NCBI GenBank assembly: GCA_963843565.1
Contig: CAWJKY010000003.1
Span: forward strand, 2,604,001-2,668,000
Length of the DNA stretch: 64,000 nt
Direction: 5' to 3'
Origin: DASZQY01 sp963843565
Lineage (GTDB): Bacteria > Pseudomonadota > Alphaproteobacteria > Rhizobiales > Kaistiaceae
Below the pieces are notes generated by a model that saw only the letters and a program-made list of their open reading frames with translations, ran no database searches and was not told the DNA's origin. Numbering within the stretch: the stretch's first letter is position 1; each line of letters opens with the position of its first letter. Position numbers and translations under genes: made by a program. Shown piece after piece: positions 33,838 through 42,999 of this stretch.

Positions 33838-34764
33838 ATGGGCCCAGCTTATCTCAGACTGCAACGAAACGTGAGGAACGCTCCCGCCTTGGCGATTTCC
33901 AATACCTTCGGTCGAGGCGACGGGACCGCTCCGCTGGTCAATGGCGGAAGCGGCCGGAGCCCGTTGAAGGGCAAGGCGAAAGGCCAGCGGTCCAGAACCG
34001 CCGCCAAGCCGCCGTCGACGCTGATCCCCGATGCGGGCGGGCGCGGCTGGCTGGTGGCGACCGGTCTGGCGAAATCCTACCGCGGCCGCGAGGTGGTCCA
34101 CGACGCCAGTCTGGCGGTAGCGCGCGGCGAGGCGGTCGGGCTGCTCGGACCGAACGGCGCCGGCAAGACCACCATCTTCTACATGATCACCGGTCTGGTG
34201 AAGGCCGACCACGGCATCATCGACATCGACGGCCACGATGTCTCGCGCATGCCCATGTACCAGCGGGCGCGGCTCGGCATCGGCTACCTTCCACAGGAAT
34301 CGTCGATCTTCCGCGGCATGACCGTGGAGCAGAACATCCGCGCGGTGCTCGAGGTGGTGGAGCCCGACAAGGGGCAGCGCGAGGACCATCTGGAATCGCT
34401 GCTGTCGGAGTTCCGCATCACGCACCTGCGCCACGCGGCGGCCCCGTCGCTGTCGGGCGGCGAGCGGCGGCGCTGCGAGATCGCGCGGGCGCTGGCCAGC
34501 CGGCCGGCCTTCATGCTCCTCGACGAGCCGTTCACCGGGGTCGATCCGATCGCCGTCGGGGATATCCAGAGCCTGGTGCGCCACCTCACCAGCCTCGGGA
34601 TCGGCGTGCTGATCACCGATCACAACGTGCGCGAGACCCTCGGCTTGATCGACCGGGCCTACATCATCCATTCCGGCGAGGTGCTCTACGAGGGCCGCCC
34701 GGCCGACATCGTGGCGAGCCCGGAAGTGCGCCGGCTTTACCTTGGCGAGCAGTTTAGCCTTTAA
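33838..34764 (+). CDS. lptB: LPS export ABC ATPase LptB, with N-terminal extension
   Basis: The ATPase of the LPS transporter. Motifs: Walker A GPNGAGKTT (104-112), Q-loop LPQESSIF, signature LSGGERRR, Walker B FMLLDEPF and H-loop TDHNV. The core is ~240 residues as usual, but ~70 basic, Gly/Ser/Lys-rich residues precede it from ATG 33838; such extensions occur in rhizobial LptB, though a later start cannot be excluded. It is 35 bp past lptA. Confidence 0.93.
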   Translation: MGPAYLRLQRNVRNAPALAISNTFGRGDGTAPLVNGGSGRSPLKGKAKGQRSRTAAKPPSTLIPDAGGRGWLVATGLAKSYRGREVVHDASLAVARGEAVGLLGPNGAGKTTIFYMITGLVKADHGIIDIDGHDVSRMPMYQRARLGIGYLPQESSIFRGMTVEQNIRAVLEVVEPDKGQREDHLESLLSEFRITHLRHAAAPSLSGGERRRCEIARALASRPAFMLLDEPFTGVDPIAVGDIQSLVRHLTSLGIGVLITDHNVRETLGLIDRAYIIHSGEVLYEGRPADIVASPEVRRLYLGEQFSL

Positions 34765-34854
34765 CCTGGCCGCCGCATCGGCTACCAAAGGCGCCTAACA
34801 AGCAAGTTCCGGACCACTCCGGGACAATCTGTCGCTGAGAGTTCGGCCGAGTCG

Positions 34855-36366
34855 ATGGCGCTTTCTCACAAGCTCGAGCTTCGCCAGAGCCATTCGCTGG
34901 TCATGACGCCGCAGTTGATGCAGGCGATCAAGCTTCTCCAGCTCTCCAATCTCGATCTCATCGCCTACGTCGACGCCGAGCTGGAGCGCAACCCGCTGCT
35001 CGAGCGCACCGACAGCGACGACGGCGGCGAAGGGCCGGCGCCGGACACCGCCGGCGAGGGGGCCGACAGCGGCGAGGAAAGCGACTGGCAGGAATCGCGC
35101 GTCGACACGGACGCGGTCGCCATCGCCGATCAACTCGACGCGGCCCCGGACGGCGGCGCCAAGGCGGCCGCGGAGCGCCCGACCGAGACACCGTCCGGTG
35201 CCTTCGACGGGCTTGGCGCCGGCACGCCGCGCACGGCTGCGGCCGGCGACGATTACAATCTCGAAGCGTTCGTGGCCGACGAGAAGTCGCTTGCCGAATA
35301 CCTCGGCGATCAGCTCGGGCTGGCGGTGAGCGATCCCGCCCGGCGCCTGGTCGGCCAGGCGATCATCAACGAGATCGACGAGGCCGGCTACCTGCGGGCC
35401 GAGGTCGACGACATCGCGGCGCGCATCGGCGCGCCGGTGGTGCTGGTCGAAGAGGTCTTGGCGATCGTCCAGACCTTCGAGCCGGCCGGCATGGGGGCGC
35501 GCACGCTGGCCGAGTCGCTCGCCATCCAGCTGCGCGAGCGCGACCGCTTCGACCCGTGCATGGAGGCGCTCGTTGCGCATCTCGATCTGGTCGCCAAACG
35601 CGACCACGCGGCGCTGCGCAAGGCATGCGGCGTCGACGAGGAAGACCTGGCGGAGATGCTGGCCGAACTGAAGGCGCTCAATCCGAAGCCCGGCAACGCC
35701 TACGGCTCGATGCAGGTGCAGCCGGTGATCCCCGACGTGATCGTGCGCCCGGCGCCGGATGGCGGCTGGGCGGTCGAGCTGAACGCCGGGACGCTTCCCA
35801 AGGTGCTGGTCAACCAGACCTACTACACGACCATCGCCAAACAGCGGAAGAACGACCGCGACAAGGCCTATCTCGCCGACTGCCTGCAAACGGCGAACTG
35901 GCTAGTCAAGAGTCTCGACCAGCGCGCCCGCACCATCCTCAAGGTCGCCGGCGAGATCGTGCGCCAGCAGGACGCCTTCCTCGCCGAAGGCGTCGAGCAT
36001 CTGCGCCCGCTGAACCTCAAGACCATCGCCGAGGCGATCAGCATGCACGAATCGACCGTGTCGCGGGTCACCTCGAACAAGTACATGGCGACGCCGCGCG
36101 GCATCTTCGAACTGAAGTACTTCTTCACCGCGGCAATCGCCTCGGCGGAGGGCGGCGAGGCGCACTCGGCGGAAGCCGTCCGCTTCCGCATCCGCAGGCT
36201 GATCGATGAGGAATCGCCGGGCGCGATTCTCTCCGACGACACCATCGTCAAGGTCCTGCGCGAGTCCGGCGTCGACATCGCGCGACGCACCGTCGCCAAG
36301 TATCGCGAGGCGATGCGCATCCCCTCCTCCGTCCAGCGCCGGCGCGAGAAACAGCTGGCCTCCTGA
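34855..36366 (+). CDS. rpoN: RNA polymerase sigma-54 factor
   Basis: A 503-residue sigma-54. Region I (LRQSHSLVMTPQLMQAIKLLQLSN, activator-responsive) is followed by an acidic Asp/Glu-rich linker (about 52-130), the core-binding region III, an HTH and the RpoN box ARRTVAKYREAM that reads the -24 element. It lies in the classic lptB-rpoN-hpf-ptsN order, and directs nitrogen-related transcription with bEBP activators. Confidence 0.97.
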   Translation: MALSHKLELRQSHSLVMTPQLMQAIKLLQLSNLDLIAYVDAELERNPLLERTDSDDGGEGPAPDTAGEGADSGEESDWQESRVDTDAVAIADQLDAAPDGGAKAAAERPTETPSGAFDGLGAGTPRTAAAGDDYNLEAFVADEKSLAEYLGDQLGLAVSDPARRLVGQAIINEIDEAGYLRAEVDDIAARIGAPVVLVEEVLAIVQTFEPAGMGARTLAESLAIQLRERDRFDPCMEALVAHLDLVAKRDHAALRKACGVDEEDLAEMLAELKALNPKPGNAYGSMQVQPVIPDVIVRPAPDGGWAVELNAGTLPKVLVNQTYYTTIAKQRKNDRDKAYLADCLQTANWLVKSLDQRARTILKVAGEIVRQQDAFLAEGVEHLRPLNLKTIAEAISMHESTVSRVTSNKYMATPRGIFELKYFFTAAIASAEGGEAHSAEAVRFRIRRLIDEESPGAILSDDTIVKVLRESGVDIARRTVAKYREAMRIPSSVQRRREKQLAS

Positions 36367-36562
36367 GCCGCCGAACGCCCCCTCCCCTTCGGTTGACTTG
36401 TCCGACGCCCCTCCCTAGAAGGTGCCCGCAGTCAGCCAGCGGGCGGCCAACGGAGACCACAGTTTCCCTTGCTGTCGGCGGCTTCTGCCGACGGGCAGCC
36501 TGCTCGATCGGTGGCCAGAAGCTGGCGAACCCGGCATCACAGTGAAAGGTTCCCGACCCGCG

Positions 36563-37150
36563 ATGGGCCTGCGTATTTCCGGTAAAAGCATGGACATCGG
36601 TGACGCGTTGCGCGGCCACGCCGAGGCGCGAATCGGCGATGCCATCGGCAAGTATTTCGACGGCGGCTACACCGGCCACCTGACGCTTGAGCGCGAAGGT
36701 TCGGGCTTCAAGACCGACTGTGCCATCCATCTCGACACCGGCGTGGTGCTGCGCGCCGAAGGCCACGGGCAGGACGCCCACGTGAGCTTCGATCAGGCGG
36801 CGGAGCGCATCGAGAAGCGCCTGCGGCGCTACAACCGGCGGCTCAAGGAGCATCACCGCACCCGGTCCGCAGAAGACACCAGCGCGGCCACCACTTACGT
36901 GATCCAGGCGCATGACGAGGACACCGAGGTGCCGCCCGACTCCGAGCCGGTGATCATCGCCGAGGAGGCAACCAGCCTCGAGACCATGACCGTCGGCAAC
37001 GCAGTCATGGCGATGGATCTCAGCGACGTGCCGCTGGTGGTCTTCCGCAACGCCGGCCACGGCGGCGTCAACATCGTCTACCGGCGCAGCGACGGCAACA
37101 TCGGGTGGATCGACCCGTCGCTCGAAACCAAAGGCAACAACGGCAGCTAG
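36563..37150 (+). CDS. hpf: Long-form ribosome hibernation promoting factor
   Basis: A 195-residue long HPF (HPF-L). Starting at ATG 36563 (MGLRISGKSMDIGDALR), the N-terminal ~110 residues are the S30AE/YfiA domain, which blocks the ribosomal A and P sites, and the C-terminal domain (PLVVFRNAGHGGVNIVYRR) mediates 100S dimerisation. A longer frame up to 36422 is not supported. The gene follows rpoN as in most proteobacteria. Confidence 0.94.
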   Translation: MGLRISGKSMDIGDALRGHAEARIGDAIGKYFDGGYTGHLTLEREGSGFKTDCAIHLDTGVVLRAEGHGQDAHVSFDQAAERIEKRLRRYNRRLKEHHRTRSAEDTSAATTYVIQAHDEDTEVPPDSEPVIIAEEATSLETMTVGNAVMAMDLSDVPLVVFRNAGHGGVNIVYRRSDGNIGWIDPSLETKGNNGS

Positions 37151-37227
37151 GTTTGCGCACGAGCGCGTCGGCAAGATGCCCGGCGCCCGCGCACGATCTG
37201 GGGGCAAGGGAGCCTGCGAGAAAAACG

Positions 37228-37692
37228 ATGGACCTCAGCGACCTCGTCACGCCCGACGCCATCCTGCCGGCGCTCAAGGCGAACAGCAAGAAACAGGCGC
37301 TCCAGGTGATCGCCGAGAAGGCTGCGGCGATGACCGGGGTGGCGGAGCGCGACATCTTCGAGACGCTCCTCAAGCGCGAGAAGCTGGGCTCCACCGGCGT
37401 CGGCGGCGGCATCGCCATTCCGCACGGCAAGCTCGCCGGGCTCGACCGCTTCTTCGGCCTGTTCGCGCGGCTCACCAAGCCGATCGACTTCGAGGCGCTC
37501 GACGAGCACCCGGTCGACCTGGTCTTCCTGCTGCTCGCCCCGGAAGGCTCCGGCGCCGATCACCTGAAGGCGCTGGCGCGGGTGGCGCGGCTGTTCCGCG
37601 AGCCGGGGGTGCCGGCGAAGCTGCGCGCCTCGCCGGAAGCGCTCGCCCAGTACGCGGTGCTGACCGAGGGCGCAACGCACAACGCCGCCTGA
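37228..37692 (+). CDS. ptsN: PTS IIA-like nitrogen regulatory protein
   Basis: EIIA-Ntr, a 154-residue PTS phosphocarrier starting MDLSDLVTPDAIL at ATG 37228. The phosphorylated His66 lies in GIAIPHGKL, and DHLKALARVARLF is the closing helix. It links the nitrogen PTS to potassium and stress control, next to rpoN and hpf. Confidence 0.95.
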   Translation: MDLSDLVTPDAILPALKANSKKQALQVIAEKAAAMTGVAERDIFETLLKREKLGSTGVGGGIAIPHGKLAGLDRFFGLFARLTKPIDFEALDEHPVDLVFLLLAPEGSGADHLKALARVARLFREPGVPAKLRASPEALAQYAVLTEGATHNAA

Positions 37693-37732
37693 CGGCGGCG
37701 CTGGCAATCCCAACTTCGCTTGTTTGGAAACG

Positions 37733-37996
37733 CTAGTGGAGGCTGACCGTCTCCAGCTCCTGCTCATGCGCGTTCATCTCGACGGCCTCGCGGCTGTCGG
37801 CGAGCATGATCGGCGACCCGTCGGCGGCGAGCAGCGCCCACAGCTCGAGATTTTCGGCCACCGGCGGCATCTGCGGAAACAGCCCGCGCGCCTCTTCCCC
37901 CTTCAGCGGGCGGACGTAGGCGATGCGCCCGCCACCCAGGCCCGCGAACACTTCGGGCGGCATGGGGTTGGTCAGCGTCTTTTCCTCGGTGGTCAT
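37733..37996 (-). CDS. DUF1150 family protein
   Basis: An 87-residue protein with the DUF1150 pattern (GRIAYVRPL, LWALLAADGSPIMLADSREA). The function is unknown; in alphaproteobacteria it regularly follows a small heat-shock protein gene. Its ATG 37996 overlaps the Hsp20 stop (ATGA), so the two are co-translated. Confidence 0.88.
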   Translation of the reverse strand: MTTEEKTLTNPMPPEVFAGLGGGRIAYVRPLKGEEARGLFPQMPPVAENLELWALLAADGSPIMLADSREAVEMNAHEQELETVSLH

Positions 37997-38439
37997 GACT
38001 GCACTCCTTTCGCATTCCGCTCGTTGATGGCGACCTGGCGGGCGACCCGCTGGCTTTCGGGCCGCACCAGATCGATCGACAGGAGCCCCTCGGCGAGGTC
38101 GGCACTGGCGACCTCGATGCCTTCCGCCAGAACGAACGTCTTCTGGAACTGGCGGGCGGCGATGCCGCGATGGAGGAAGGTGCGGGCGGGCTCTTCCTTC
38201 TGCTTGCCGCGGATGACGAGTTCGTTCTCCTCGACGGTGACCTCGAGATCGCCGCGGCAGAAGCCGGCGACCGCAAGCGTGATGCGGAGGGTTTCCGCAT
38301 GCTCGCCGGTGCGCGGCAGCCGCTCGATATTGTAGGGGGGATAGCCGTCACCGGCCGCCTTGGAGAGGCGGTCGAGGGCCCGCTCGATCTCCTCGAAACC
38401 GAGCAGCAGCGGGCTGGAAAACGTTGCAATGCGCGTCAC
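37993..38439 (-). CDS. Small heat-shock protein (Hsp20/IbpA-like)
   Basis: An alpha-crystallin-type small chaperone of 148 residues starting at GTG 38439 (TRIATFSSPLLLGFEEIERAL), preceded by AAAGGG. The alpha-crystallin domain with ELVIRGKQKEE and the RTFLHRGIAARQFQKTFVL strand is intact, followed by a short tail. It holds unfolded proteins under heat stress, in an operon with DUF1150. Confidence 0.93.
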   Translation of the reverse strand: MTRIATFSSPLLLGFEEIERALDRLSKAAGDGYPPYNIERLPRTGEHAETLRITLAVAGFCRGDLEVTVEENELVIRGKQKEEPARTFLHRGIAARQFQKTFVLAEGIEVASADLAEGLLSIDLVRPESQRVARQVAINERNAKGVQS

Positions 38440-38633
38440 GACAATTCGGCCCTTTCTACCAGAAGCGACCATTGGGGCGGGCCCTTGCAAGGAAGGCACC
38501 CGCCCGGGGTGAAATATGGGTGGCGGCGCCGACCCGTTCAAGACGAAGTGAACCCTTGGTTTCCGCCTTCCGCCTTGCTCCCTCCTGCCGTCCCCGCCAT
38601 CATGGCTGACACAGAAGCGCAGGCAGGACCTTG

Positions 38634-39554
38634 ATGATCCGCAAATTGGTTGCCGCGGCCGTGCTCCTCGGCCTGATCGGCCTAGCCGCCTTCTGGGTCC
38701 TGACGAACCCCCGCGAAATCGCGGCCGGCGACCTGCCGCCCCACACCGTCGATCTCGCCAACGGCGAGGAAATGTTCTGGATCGGCGGGTGTGCGTCCTG
38801 CCACGCAAAGGCCAACGCGTCCGGCGACGATCTCCTCAAGCTCGGCGGCGGGCAGGTTCTGGTGTCGCCGTTCGGCAAGTTCCACGTGCCGAACATCTCG
38901 CCCGACCCGGACCACGGCATCGGCAAGTGGACGCTCGCCGAGTTCGTCACAGCCATGAAGTTCGGCGTGGCGCCGGGCGGCGTGCACCTCTACCCGGCGT
39001 TTCCCTACCCCTCGTACCAGCACATGAAGATCGAGGACATCATCGACCTGAAGGCGTTCATGGACACGCTGCCGGCGGTCGCCGACGCGAGCGCGCCGCA
39101 CGAACTGGCGTTTCCGTTCAACATCCGGCGCGGGCTCGGCCTGTGGCAGCTGCTCTACGTCAACGGCGAGACCACCGAGCCGGACCCGAAGTCGAGCGCG
39201 GCGGTCAACCGCGGCGCCTATCTGGTGCTGGGGCCCGGCCACTGCATCGAGTGCCACACGCCACGCGGCTTCGACGGCGGGCTGATCCTGTCGCGGAAAT
39301 TCGCCGGCGCACCGCTGCCGGACGGCAAGGGCCGCGCCCCCAACATCACCAGCGACGCGGACGGGCTCGCCGACTGGAGCGACCAGGACCTGATGGATTT
39401 CTTCCACACCGGCATGCTGTGGAGCGGCGACGTGGTCGGCGGGCTGATGGCGGAGGTCCAGGCGAACCTCGCCCACCTCCCCGACGACGACCTCGAGGCG
39501 ATCGCCGCCTACCTCAAGACGCTGCCGCCGATCCCCAACGAGCGCAAGAAATAG
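38634..39554 (+). CDS. Diheme cytochrome c
   Basis: A 306-residue exported c-type cytochrome with two heme motifs, C53-x-x-C56-H57 and C204-x-x-C207-H208, and a single N-terminal hydrophobic helix (residues 5-24), which may be an anchor or an uncleaved signal. This layout is that of the cytochrome subunit of membrane alcohol or sugar dehydrogenases, but no such dehydrogenase is adjacent. A TTG sits just before ATG 38634. It converges on the Gfo/Idh/MocA gene, 4 bp away. Confidence 0.9.
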   Translation: MIRKLVAAAVLLGLIGLAAFWVLTNPREIAAGDLPPHTVDLANGEEMFWIGGCASCHAKANASGDDLLKLGGGQVLVSPFGKFHVPNISPDPDHGIGKWTLAEFVTAMKFGVAPGGVHLYPAFPYPSYQHMKIEDIIDLKAFMDTLPAVADASAPHELAFPFNIRRGLGLWQLLYVNGETTEPDPKSSAAVNRGAYLVLGPGHCIECHTPRGFDGGLILSRKFAGAPLPDGKGRAPNITSDADGLADWSDQDLMDFFHTGMLWSGDVVGGLMAEVQANLAHLPDDDLEAIAAYLKTLPPIPNERKK

Positions 39555-39558
39555 ACGC

Positions 39559-40572
39559 TCAAGGCTTCTCCCAGCGCTTCGACTTCTCCGAGCGGAAGAT
39601 CGCGTCGAGGACGCGCATCTGCAGAATCGCGTCGGCGAGGCCAAACTCCAGCTTCTCCTTGCCGCGCACGGCGCGCGAGAACACCTCGCCCTGAAGCTGG
39701 TACTGGTCGGCCTTCGGCAGCCGGATCGCCTTGGCGGATTCGCCGGCCATCTTCGACCCGTCGTCGAGAAGGATCGTCATGGCTTCGCCCTGGGTGGCGT
39801 TGAACGGAATGACGATCTCGAGGCGCCCCTTCGTGCCGATGATGTTGACCCGCTGATAGTTGGTGGCCTGGGTCGAGACGGTGAAGGTCAGGTGGCGGCC
39901 GGCGCCGAAATCGACGAGCGCGCTGGTCGTGCGGTCGGTCCGGAAGGTGGGGTCGCGATCGACCAGCGAGACGGCGCGCTTCGGCTCGGCGCCGAAGATG
40001 TAGCGGGAGACGGCCACCGGATAGCAGCCGATGTCGTAGGCAGCGCCGCCGCCGATGTCGGCCATGTTGCGCACGTTCCTGGGATCGACGTTGTAGTAGG
40101 TGAACAGCGACTGGATGGCGCGCAGTTCACCGAGCGCACCGGAGCGCACCAGCTCGCGCGCCTTGATCCACTGCGGGTGGGCGCGGACCATGAAGGCTTC
40201 CGCGATGAGAATGCCGCGCGGCGCCTGCTTCAGCGTCGCGGCTTCCGCGGCGGTCAGCGCCATCGGCTTCTCGCACAACACGTGCTTGCCCTTCCTGGCC
40301 GCGGCCAGCGTCAGCGGCACGTGCAGATGATTGGGCAGCGGATTGTAGATCGCCTCGATCTCGGGATCGTCGAGGAGCTCCTCATAGGTGCCGTAGGCGA
40401 CCGGGATGCCGAGGTCCTTCGCCGCCTTCTTCGCCGTCGACAGCTTGCGCGAGGCGATGGCGCGTATCTCGATGTGCCGGCTCTTCATCATGCCGGGGAG
40501 GACCCGGGCGAGGCCGATATTGGCCGTCGAAATCACCCCCCAGCGCACCTTGCCCGTCGCACGCGATGCCAT
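39559..40572 (-). CDS. Gfo/Idh/MocA family oxidoreductase
   Basis: A 337-residue NAD(P)-dependent oxidoreductase. The N-terminal Rossmann fold opens VISTANIGLARVLPGM, the HVLCEKPMAL segment supplies the conserved Lys of the active site, and GGAAYDIGCYPV provides the later Asp/His-like triad region. The substrate is unknown (a sugar, inositol or dihydrodiol type). Confidence 0.92.
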   Translation of the reverse strand: MASRATGKVRWGVISTANIGLARVLPGMMKSRHIEIRAIASRKLSTAKKAAKDLGIPVAYGTYEELLDDPEIEAIYNPLPNHLHVPLTLAAARKGKHVLCEKPMALTAAEAATLKQAPRGILIAEAFMVRAHPQWIKARELVRSGALGELRAIQSLFTYYNVDPRNVRNMADIGGGAAYDIGCYPVAVSRYIFGAEPKRAVSLVDRDPTFRTDRTTSALVDFGAGRHLTFTVSTQATNYQRVNIIGTKGRLEIVIPFNATQGEAMTILLDDGSKMAGESAKAIRLPKADQYQLQGEVFSRAVRGKEKLEFGLADAILQMRVLDAIFRSEKSKRWEKP

Positions 40573-40756
40573 TGCCGCGTCCTCCGCTGTTCGTCTTTTT
40601 CAAACGGCGCACAAGCAACAGGGGTTTGGCGCGATTTGCAAGGCGGGGGTGTGAGATGAGGAGGCGGTCGACGCCCTCAGCGGGGCGCGCTTCTCGGCGG
40701 CCGCAGCGAATCACCTTTGCCGGTACGGCACTCCACGCAAAGGAATGTAGGTGACC

Positions 40757-41746
40757 TTAAGCGTCATGCTTAACGTGTGGTTGAGGGCCCGCCTTTCCCG
40801 GTTTGCGAAACCACCGCTCACTTGCCAGCTTCGCCGCCTTGCGAGGCTTGCCGTCATCATTAGCGTATTGGAAATGCATGTCGCGGGCATAGACCTGTCG
40901 CTTGGCACGATGGGCTATCGTGGTGTTGATTTCCGCAACACCCACCTCATCGGTCTCGCGGACGTTCTCGGCTTGCTCGAACTCACCGATCATCGCGAGG
41001 TCAGTGGAGATCGGAAAGATCACTCGGGTGCCTTTGAGGCCAAAACCGGGTGAATAGGCGGACCGCCCATGCCACGGATCGGACCATGTGAGGCAGACAG
41101 GATGGTCCGAGGTCACGAAGCCGCCCGTCGACGGCGCTGCCTTGAGGAGCACCCACTTTCGGTCGATTAGGTACGGCAAGATCTCCATCGACGAACCGAA
41201 CTCCATCGCGATGCGGTGCTCGGTTGCGACGCTCACGGTGTAGGCGTCCTCCTCGACGAGTTTGTGTGCCGTTTCGTAGTCGACCTCGCCGGGATCGACG
41301 CCATGTTCGCGGGCACCCTTAACGACCGCCGCCCAGTGCTCGGGAGTTGATACCATCTCTCGCGCCATCATCTTCGCGAAGCGCTCATGCGCCGTCCTCA
41401 CAACCTCCCGCCATCTGGGGTTTCGCATGGCGACCAGCGCCACAAAGTTGAGGAGATGCGCGCGATCGCGTTCGTTCGCGATTGAGTTGCTTGCGATGAT
41501 GCGCTCCAGCGCCGGCGCAAGTTCTCCCTCGAACTCGGCTATCAAGGTCTCTAGAGCGTCCGGTTCGTGACCTTCGACCTCGATCCGATTGAAGTCACGT
41601 TCGGCGGCAACGTTGTCGACGGCGGTTGTGAAGGAACGTCCGTCGACGCGGTCGAAGACAACGACTTGGCGCTTCTTCCTTCTCGGGACCGTGAAGCCTT
41701 TCAGGTAACAACGAGGCACGTAGTGGTGCTGTCGAGCGACGGCCAT
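40757..41746 (-). CDS. DUF4238 family protein
   Basis: A 329-residue protein starting MAVARQHHYVPRCYLKGF at ATG 41746, the exact opening of DUF4238 proteins (QHHYVPRxYLKxF). Its middle contains TSDHPVCLTW and a VIFPIS strand, also typical. The function is unknown; the conserved histidines and the scattered distribution hint at an enzyme in mobile or defence-type islets. Its base composition is plainly lower in GC than its neighbours. It follows an orphan gene 26 bp upstream, on the same strand, as a two-gene unit next to tRNA-Ala. Confidence 0.82.
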   Translation of the reverse strand: MAVARQHHYVPRCYLKGFTVPRRKKRQVVVFDRVDGRSFTTAVDNVAAERDFNRIEVEGHEPDALETLIAEFEGELAPALERIIASNSIANERDRAHLLNFVALVAMRNPRWREVVRTAHERFAKMMAREMVSTPEHWAAVVKGAREHGVDPGEVDYETAHKLVEEDAYTVSVATEHRIAMEFGSSMEILPYLIDRKWVLLKAAPSTGGFVTSDHPVCLTWSDPWHGRSAYSPGFGLKGTRVIFPISTDLAMIGEFEQAENVRETDEVGVAEINTTIAHRAKRQVYARDMHFQYANDDGKPRKAAKLASERWFRKPGKAGPQPHVKHDA

Positions 41747-41772
41747 GATTGCACCTGCGCCGTTCCATCCAC

Positions 41773-42216
41773 TCAGGCCGGGCTGACGAACTCCCATTCG
41801 ACGTTCGGGTTATACTTCTCGTAGAGCTGCTGGATTCCGCCCGTCGAGATTGCTTCGAAGACCGGCTTCATTAGCTCCTCGAACTCACGCGCGAATTTCG
41901 GATACCGCTGTGGAATGTCGGGATTCTCCTTGAAAACGAAATAGAGGCCGAGAGCGCGCGCGTTGCCGGGCGCCGGAACGCACGCGAACTGCTGCGTCTC
42001 GGACATCGCCAGAGCGCCTCGGTAGTCAGGATCTATCTCGGATAGTTGCCGAGCCGCGGTCATTCGGGACAGCCACACACGAGCGAGGACGGTGTGAGGG
42101 TCCTCGTTCGGAAACTGCTTGGCGATTGCGCGATACAAGTTCTCTTGGGCGGTGATCGTCTCTTCGCCGAGCGTCTCGGTGTTAATGATGCTCTTGAAGA
42201 ACCGACCGATCGCCAT
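41773..42216 (-). CDS. Hypothetical protein (orphan, 147 residues)
   Basis: An unrecognised 147-residue, mostly helical, soluble protein (MAIGRFFKSIINTETLG...). It lacks a signal peptide or membrane helix. It ends 26 bp before the DUF4238 gene and starts 65 bp from tRNA-Ala. As with DUF4238, its third codon positions are richer in A/T than neighbouring genes, suggesting acquisition with it. Confidence 0.7.
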   Translation of the reverse strand: MAIGRFFKSIINTETLGEETITAQENLYRAIAKQFPNEDPHTVLARVWLSRMTAARQLSEIDPDYRGALAMSETQQFACVPAPGNARALGLYFVFKENPDIPQRYPKFAREFEELMKPVFEAISTGGIQQLYEKYNPNVEWEFVSPA

Positions 42217-42280
42217 GCCGCGCGTTCCTCGTTCGCTACCCCTCGCGCTCCCCGCCCCTGTCAGACGATCACCGGGAAGG

Positions 42281-42356
<76 letters not shown>

Positions 42357-42453
42357 TTCCCGGTGTTGGCGTTCAGATGGCCCATGCGGGGGCGGCGGTC
42401 AACCGCGGCGCGCGGCGCCCCGCCCCTCAGCCATCCTTGAAAGCCGTTCAGAT

Positions 42454-42828
42454 CTACGGCTCCTCCTCGTCGACGTCGCCGACAATGTCCTCGACGTCGT
42501 CGTCATCGTCGTCGTCATCGGGCGCGAGGAAGGTGTCGTCCTCGTCGTCGTCGATGTCCTCATCGCCCTCGACCTTGACGGCGCCCGCGCCGGCGGCCTC
42601 GTCGTCGGCCTCCTCCAGCGAGATCGTCTCGACCGCCTCGGTCTCCACCTCAGCCTCGGGTTCGGCCGCCACGGCCGCCGCCGGCTTCGGCGGACGGACG
42701 CGCGTCGGCGCCACCACTTCGAACTCGGTGCCGCATTTGGGGCACAGAATCGGGCTGTGGTTCAGGTCGTAATACTTCGTCCCGCAATTGGGACAGGTGC
42801 GTTTGGTGCCTAGCTCAACTTTCGTCAC
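42454..42828 (-). CDS. FYDLN acidic domain protein (TIGR02300-like)
   Basis: A 124-residue protein from GTG 42828. An N-terminal zinc-ribbon-like half carries CPNCGTKYYDLN and CPKCGTEFE; the C-terminal ~60 residues are almost all Asp and Glu. This domain is widespread in alphaproteobacteria with unknown function. The DNA of the tail is a run of gtc/atc triplets. It is divergent from aroA. Confidence 0.88.
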   Translation of the reverse strand: MTKVELGTKRTCPNCGTKYYDLNHSPILCPKCGTEFEVVAPTRVRPPKPAAAVAAEPEAEVETEAVETISLEEADDEAAGAGAVKVEGDEDIDDDEDDTFLAPDDDDDDDDVEDIVGDVDEEEP

Positions 42829-42999
42829 GGTTTTGGCCTTGTCCCGCCGTCAAGCGGCATCCCCATAGTCTGCGTGACCGGGCCTGTCAAAAGCATTTCT
42901 GAAGTGCCGCCCGGCCCTCGTGACGGGTCGGGCCGGCTGTGCTATCCGAACGGGCGCAAGATGCAGCCCCGTCAGGCCGCGGAGCCTCGTTTTCTGAAC

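Noticed and set aside
40573..40760. A direct repeat of the tRNA-Ala 3' end as attachment site at the other edge of the islet
   Set aside because: Nothing resembling the tRNA T-arm or acceptor is seen in this stretch, and no integrase gene is present.
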